DNA from: Symsagittifera roscoffensis
Lineage: Eukaryota > Xenacoelomorpha > Acoela > Convolutidae
DNA length: 64,000 bases
Assembly (NCBI RefSeq): GCF_963678635.1
Contig: NC_087070.1
Span: forward strand, 54,786,617-54,850,616
Direction: 5' to 3'
Translations under genes and position numbers: made by a program
Shown: positions 62,150 through 64,000 of the stretch, in pieces
Layout of the letters: each line of letters opens with the position of its first letter
Numbering within the stretch: the stretch's first letter is position 1
Notes under the pieces: model-generated
The model's database searches: none
Seen by the model: the letters and a program-made list of their open reading frames with translations, nothing else
Told to the model about the DNA's origin: nothing

Positions 62150-62830
62150 ATACTTCATACGGTCATCGCTTCAATAGCTTGCTAAAATAAACCATTTTCT
62201 TACAAAACAACCCAAGCTATGGAAAACAACTGAATTGTTTCAATTTTTCACGACTCCATAGCTTGCTTGACTCTTGTTCTTAATTTTTGAAAAACCGATT
62301 CAAGCTTCGAAAACAATTTAAAATGTTCCATCTCTCATTTGCTTGCTGGAAAAACTTGAGTTTTGCAAATAGCTTCAAGCTCTATAAAACAACCTCAAAC
62401 GCAGCTATTTTTCATCGCTCAAAAGCTTCCTAGAGAATCCGTAAAATTTTTGCTTTTCTCAACGCGATGAAATTTTATTCAGATAAATATAAGTTTCCTG
62501 CAACCTGGTTTGCGCTATGAAGTTTTTTTGAAATAATCGAATGATTCATCGCTTGAGAAGCTTGCTCTGGAAAACATTAAAATATTCTCGAATCGATCTG
62601 GTCACTGATAGTTTTTTATTTTTCAAAGTCTCATCTTTTGAAAGGTCTACTTAGAAAAACAATCTATTGCTGATTGGCTCACTAAAAAAACAACTCGAAT
62701 CGATTGCTCGAATTTATAGCTTGTCTCAAAAATTTCAATTGAGCAAATGGATTCACGATATCGAGTAACTTGAAATTGTTCAACGTTTCATTGTTTGATT
62801 AGCTTAGTTAGAACAACTAATTTTTGCGAG
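62150..62830. repeat. Degenerate tandem array, units of roughly 70-130 bp
   Basis: Variants of TCGCTTGATAGCTTGCTTGG followed by AAAACAACT recur near 62165, 62260, 62335, 62415, 62548, 62632 and 62803. The spacing is irregular, so this is a strongly diverged satellite at best. Confidence 0.4.
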
Positions 62831-63479
62831 CCGATTGATTCATTGCGACGGGATTGCTAGTTTTGTTAAATCAAACATCGCGTGGAAATATTGCTTAATT
62901 ATATGGTTCAGATAAATCAAATTTTTAGGTCGCAATTAAGCAATCAAAGTCGTACAAAAATCATCTACGTAATATTAGATTTGGGGCTCAAAAATGTGCC
63001 ACAAAAAACAGAAAGAAAAATAATTAACTGTATACCTGTTTGAGTCCGAATAAATTGAGAGTGGTATCAAAATTGTAACAAAGCGTCTGGTATTGTTCAT
63101 TCAAAAGATTCAAAAGTAATTTATAAGAAAAATTATGATTAAATTCGATTCAAATCTGTTTCAAATCCCTCGAAAACAAAGGCATTAAAACCGGAAAAAT
63201 TAAATTATGTTGCTTTCAAATTAATTTGTTAAGTCAAGGTTTTTAGCTGAGAATAAGGATTAATTAAAATTGAATAATTAAAAGTTGACCTAAATATATC
63301 CTAATATTCATCAATTATTCTACATACTTTTTCAAAACTAATTTCGATCTCAAATTATTCGGCATGCTTTGTTCAAACTAAAATCAACCTCATCATTTTT
63401 CCATTGCGGCAAAGAAATCTTATTACCCATTGATTTGTGCAAAATATAACCTCATGATTGTATCATAAGACCACCTGTT

Positions 63480-63930
63480 TACGGTCAAAAATGGTTAAGT
63501 TTACTATCGTCTTAGCGACCGAAGCAGAGACAACGCGACTAAACCTTCTCGACCAACTTTGCCACTTCCAGATTTTCGAGACCGAAAACTTTGGTCGGTT
63601 TTTTTGCGACCAGAATGAAGCCAGCGTGACACATGCGCGACCAAATTTTGCCATTTGCAGACTTTCGAGACCGATAATTTCCGTCACCTTTTTCGAGGCC
63701 GAGGGCGAGATAGAGCGAACCAGGAAATAGCGCGACCAGCTTGACCCAGCATTAAGCGGCGCATCCGACTCGAAATGGGCGACTCAACACGTCAATCGTA
63801 CACTTCTGCGCGCAACCGTACAGTTCTGTCGCGACTTTTGCGACCAAGGTGAAGACAGGGCGAGCAAAGAAACTGGTCCAACCGCTGCGACTTATCATAC
63901 AGTAGCGTGAATTAGGAGAGGAACATTACG
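63480..63930. repeat. GCGACC-rich repeats, related to the 33.7-kb minisatellite
   Basis: Blocks such as GCGACCAAATTTTGCCATTT and GCAGACTTTCGAGACCG recur with variation. GCGACCAAAATTTGGTATTT and TTTTCAGACAGCCGCGACC at about 33700-33760 are clearly related. It runs close to the right window edge. Confidence 0.5.
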
Positions 63931-64000
63931 AGGCTAAACTGTGCACTGAATAGGCGCACAATTTTGTGTCTATATGTTCCTGGATTCCATAGACAAACCT

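Larger units (their letters stand above)
58660..63457. other. Downstream flank, dispersed repeats only
   Basis: No gene is recognised. Visible repeats are the hairpin repeat at 59511-59585, the GGCCAAA-type repeat at 59735-59900, a SINE fragment at 59993-60032, a family member at 61498-61600, and a degenerate array at about 62150-62830. Confidence 0.5.

Overview
The window is nuclear DNA of an invertebrate animal. The evidence is one multi-exon gene with GT-AG introns up to about 19.6 kb long, AT-rich non-coding DNA, and many decayed transposable elements (Ty3/gypsy, BEL/Pao-like, MULE, hAT-like MITEs, a tRNA-type SINE, fold-back elements). No bacterial operon or phage features are visible. 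The sequence does not identify the phylum.

The host gene runs on the + strand from about 9189 to 58334. It encodes an alpha-type nicotinic acetylcholine receptor subunit. Six coding exons join in consistent phase (64, 143, 45, 110, 1291 and 195 nt) to give a predicted 615-residue protein. It has a signal peptide, the ligand-binding domain with Cys-loop and vicinal-cysteine loop C, three membrane segments, a long Asn/Ser/Gly-rich cytoplasmic loop, and a fourth membrane segment. The 45-nt and 110-nt exons and the very large fifth exon match the classic neuronal nAChR gene layout of vertebrates. A polyadenylation signal follows about 300 bp after the stop.

Region by region: 1-about 6300 is the 3' part of a Ty3/gypsy LTR retrotransposon (element A; its 5' LTR lies outside the window), with stops and altered catalytic residues. 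6300-9188 is the upstream flank of the receptor gene. Intron 1 (9253-28857) holds a minus-strand BEL/Pao-like gag remnant, a 454-bp hAT-type MITE with a perfect 8-bp target duplication, and a nested pair: a long palindromic fold-back element (18533-25691) interrupted by a second complete but broken Ty3/gypsy element (B, 18759-24942). Element B is flanked by a 97-bp direct repeat instead of a usual short target duplication. Intron 2 (29001-42978) holds a large 20-22-bp minisatellite in two inverted arrays and a SINE with a recognisable paralogous empty site. Intron 3 (43024-55562) holds another copy of the hAT-type MITE, a decayed MULE transposase, a 574-bp tandem duplication, a 306-bp MITE with an 8-bp target duplication, and several copies of a TIR-bearing repeat. 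Downstream of 58640 only dispersed repeats and degenerate tandem arrays are visible.

No new enzymatic or defence-like system was found. The most unusual items are the 97-bp flanking duplication around element B inside the fold-back element, the inverted minisatellite arrays, the loss of catalytic residues in three domains of element A, and the shifted loop-C tyrosine in the receptor.
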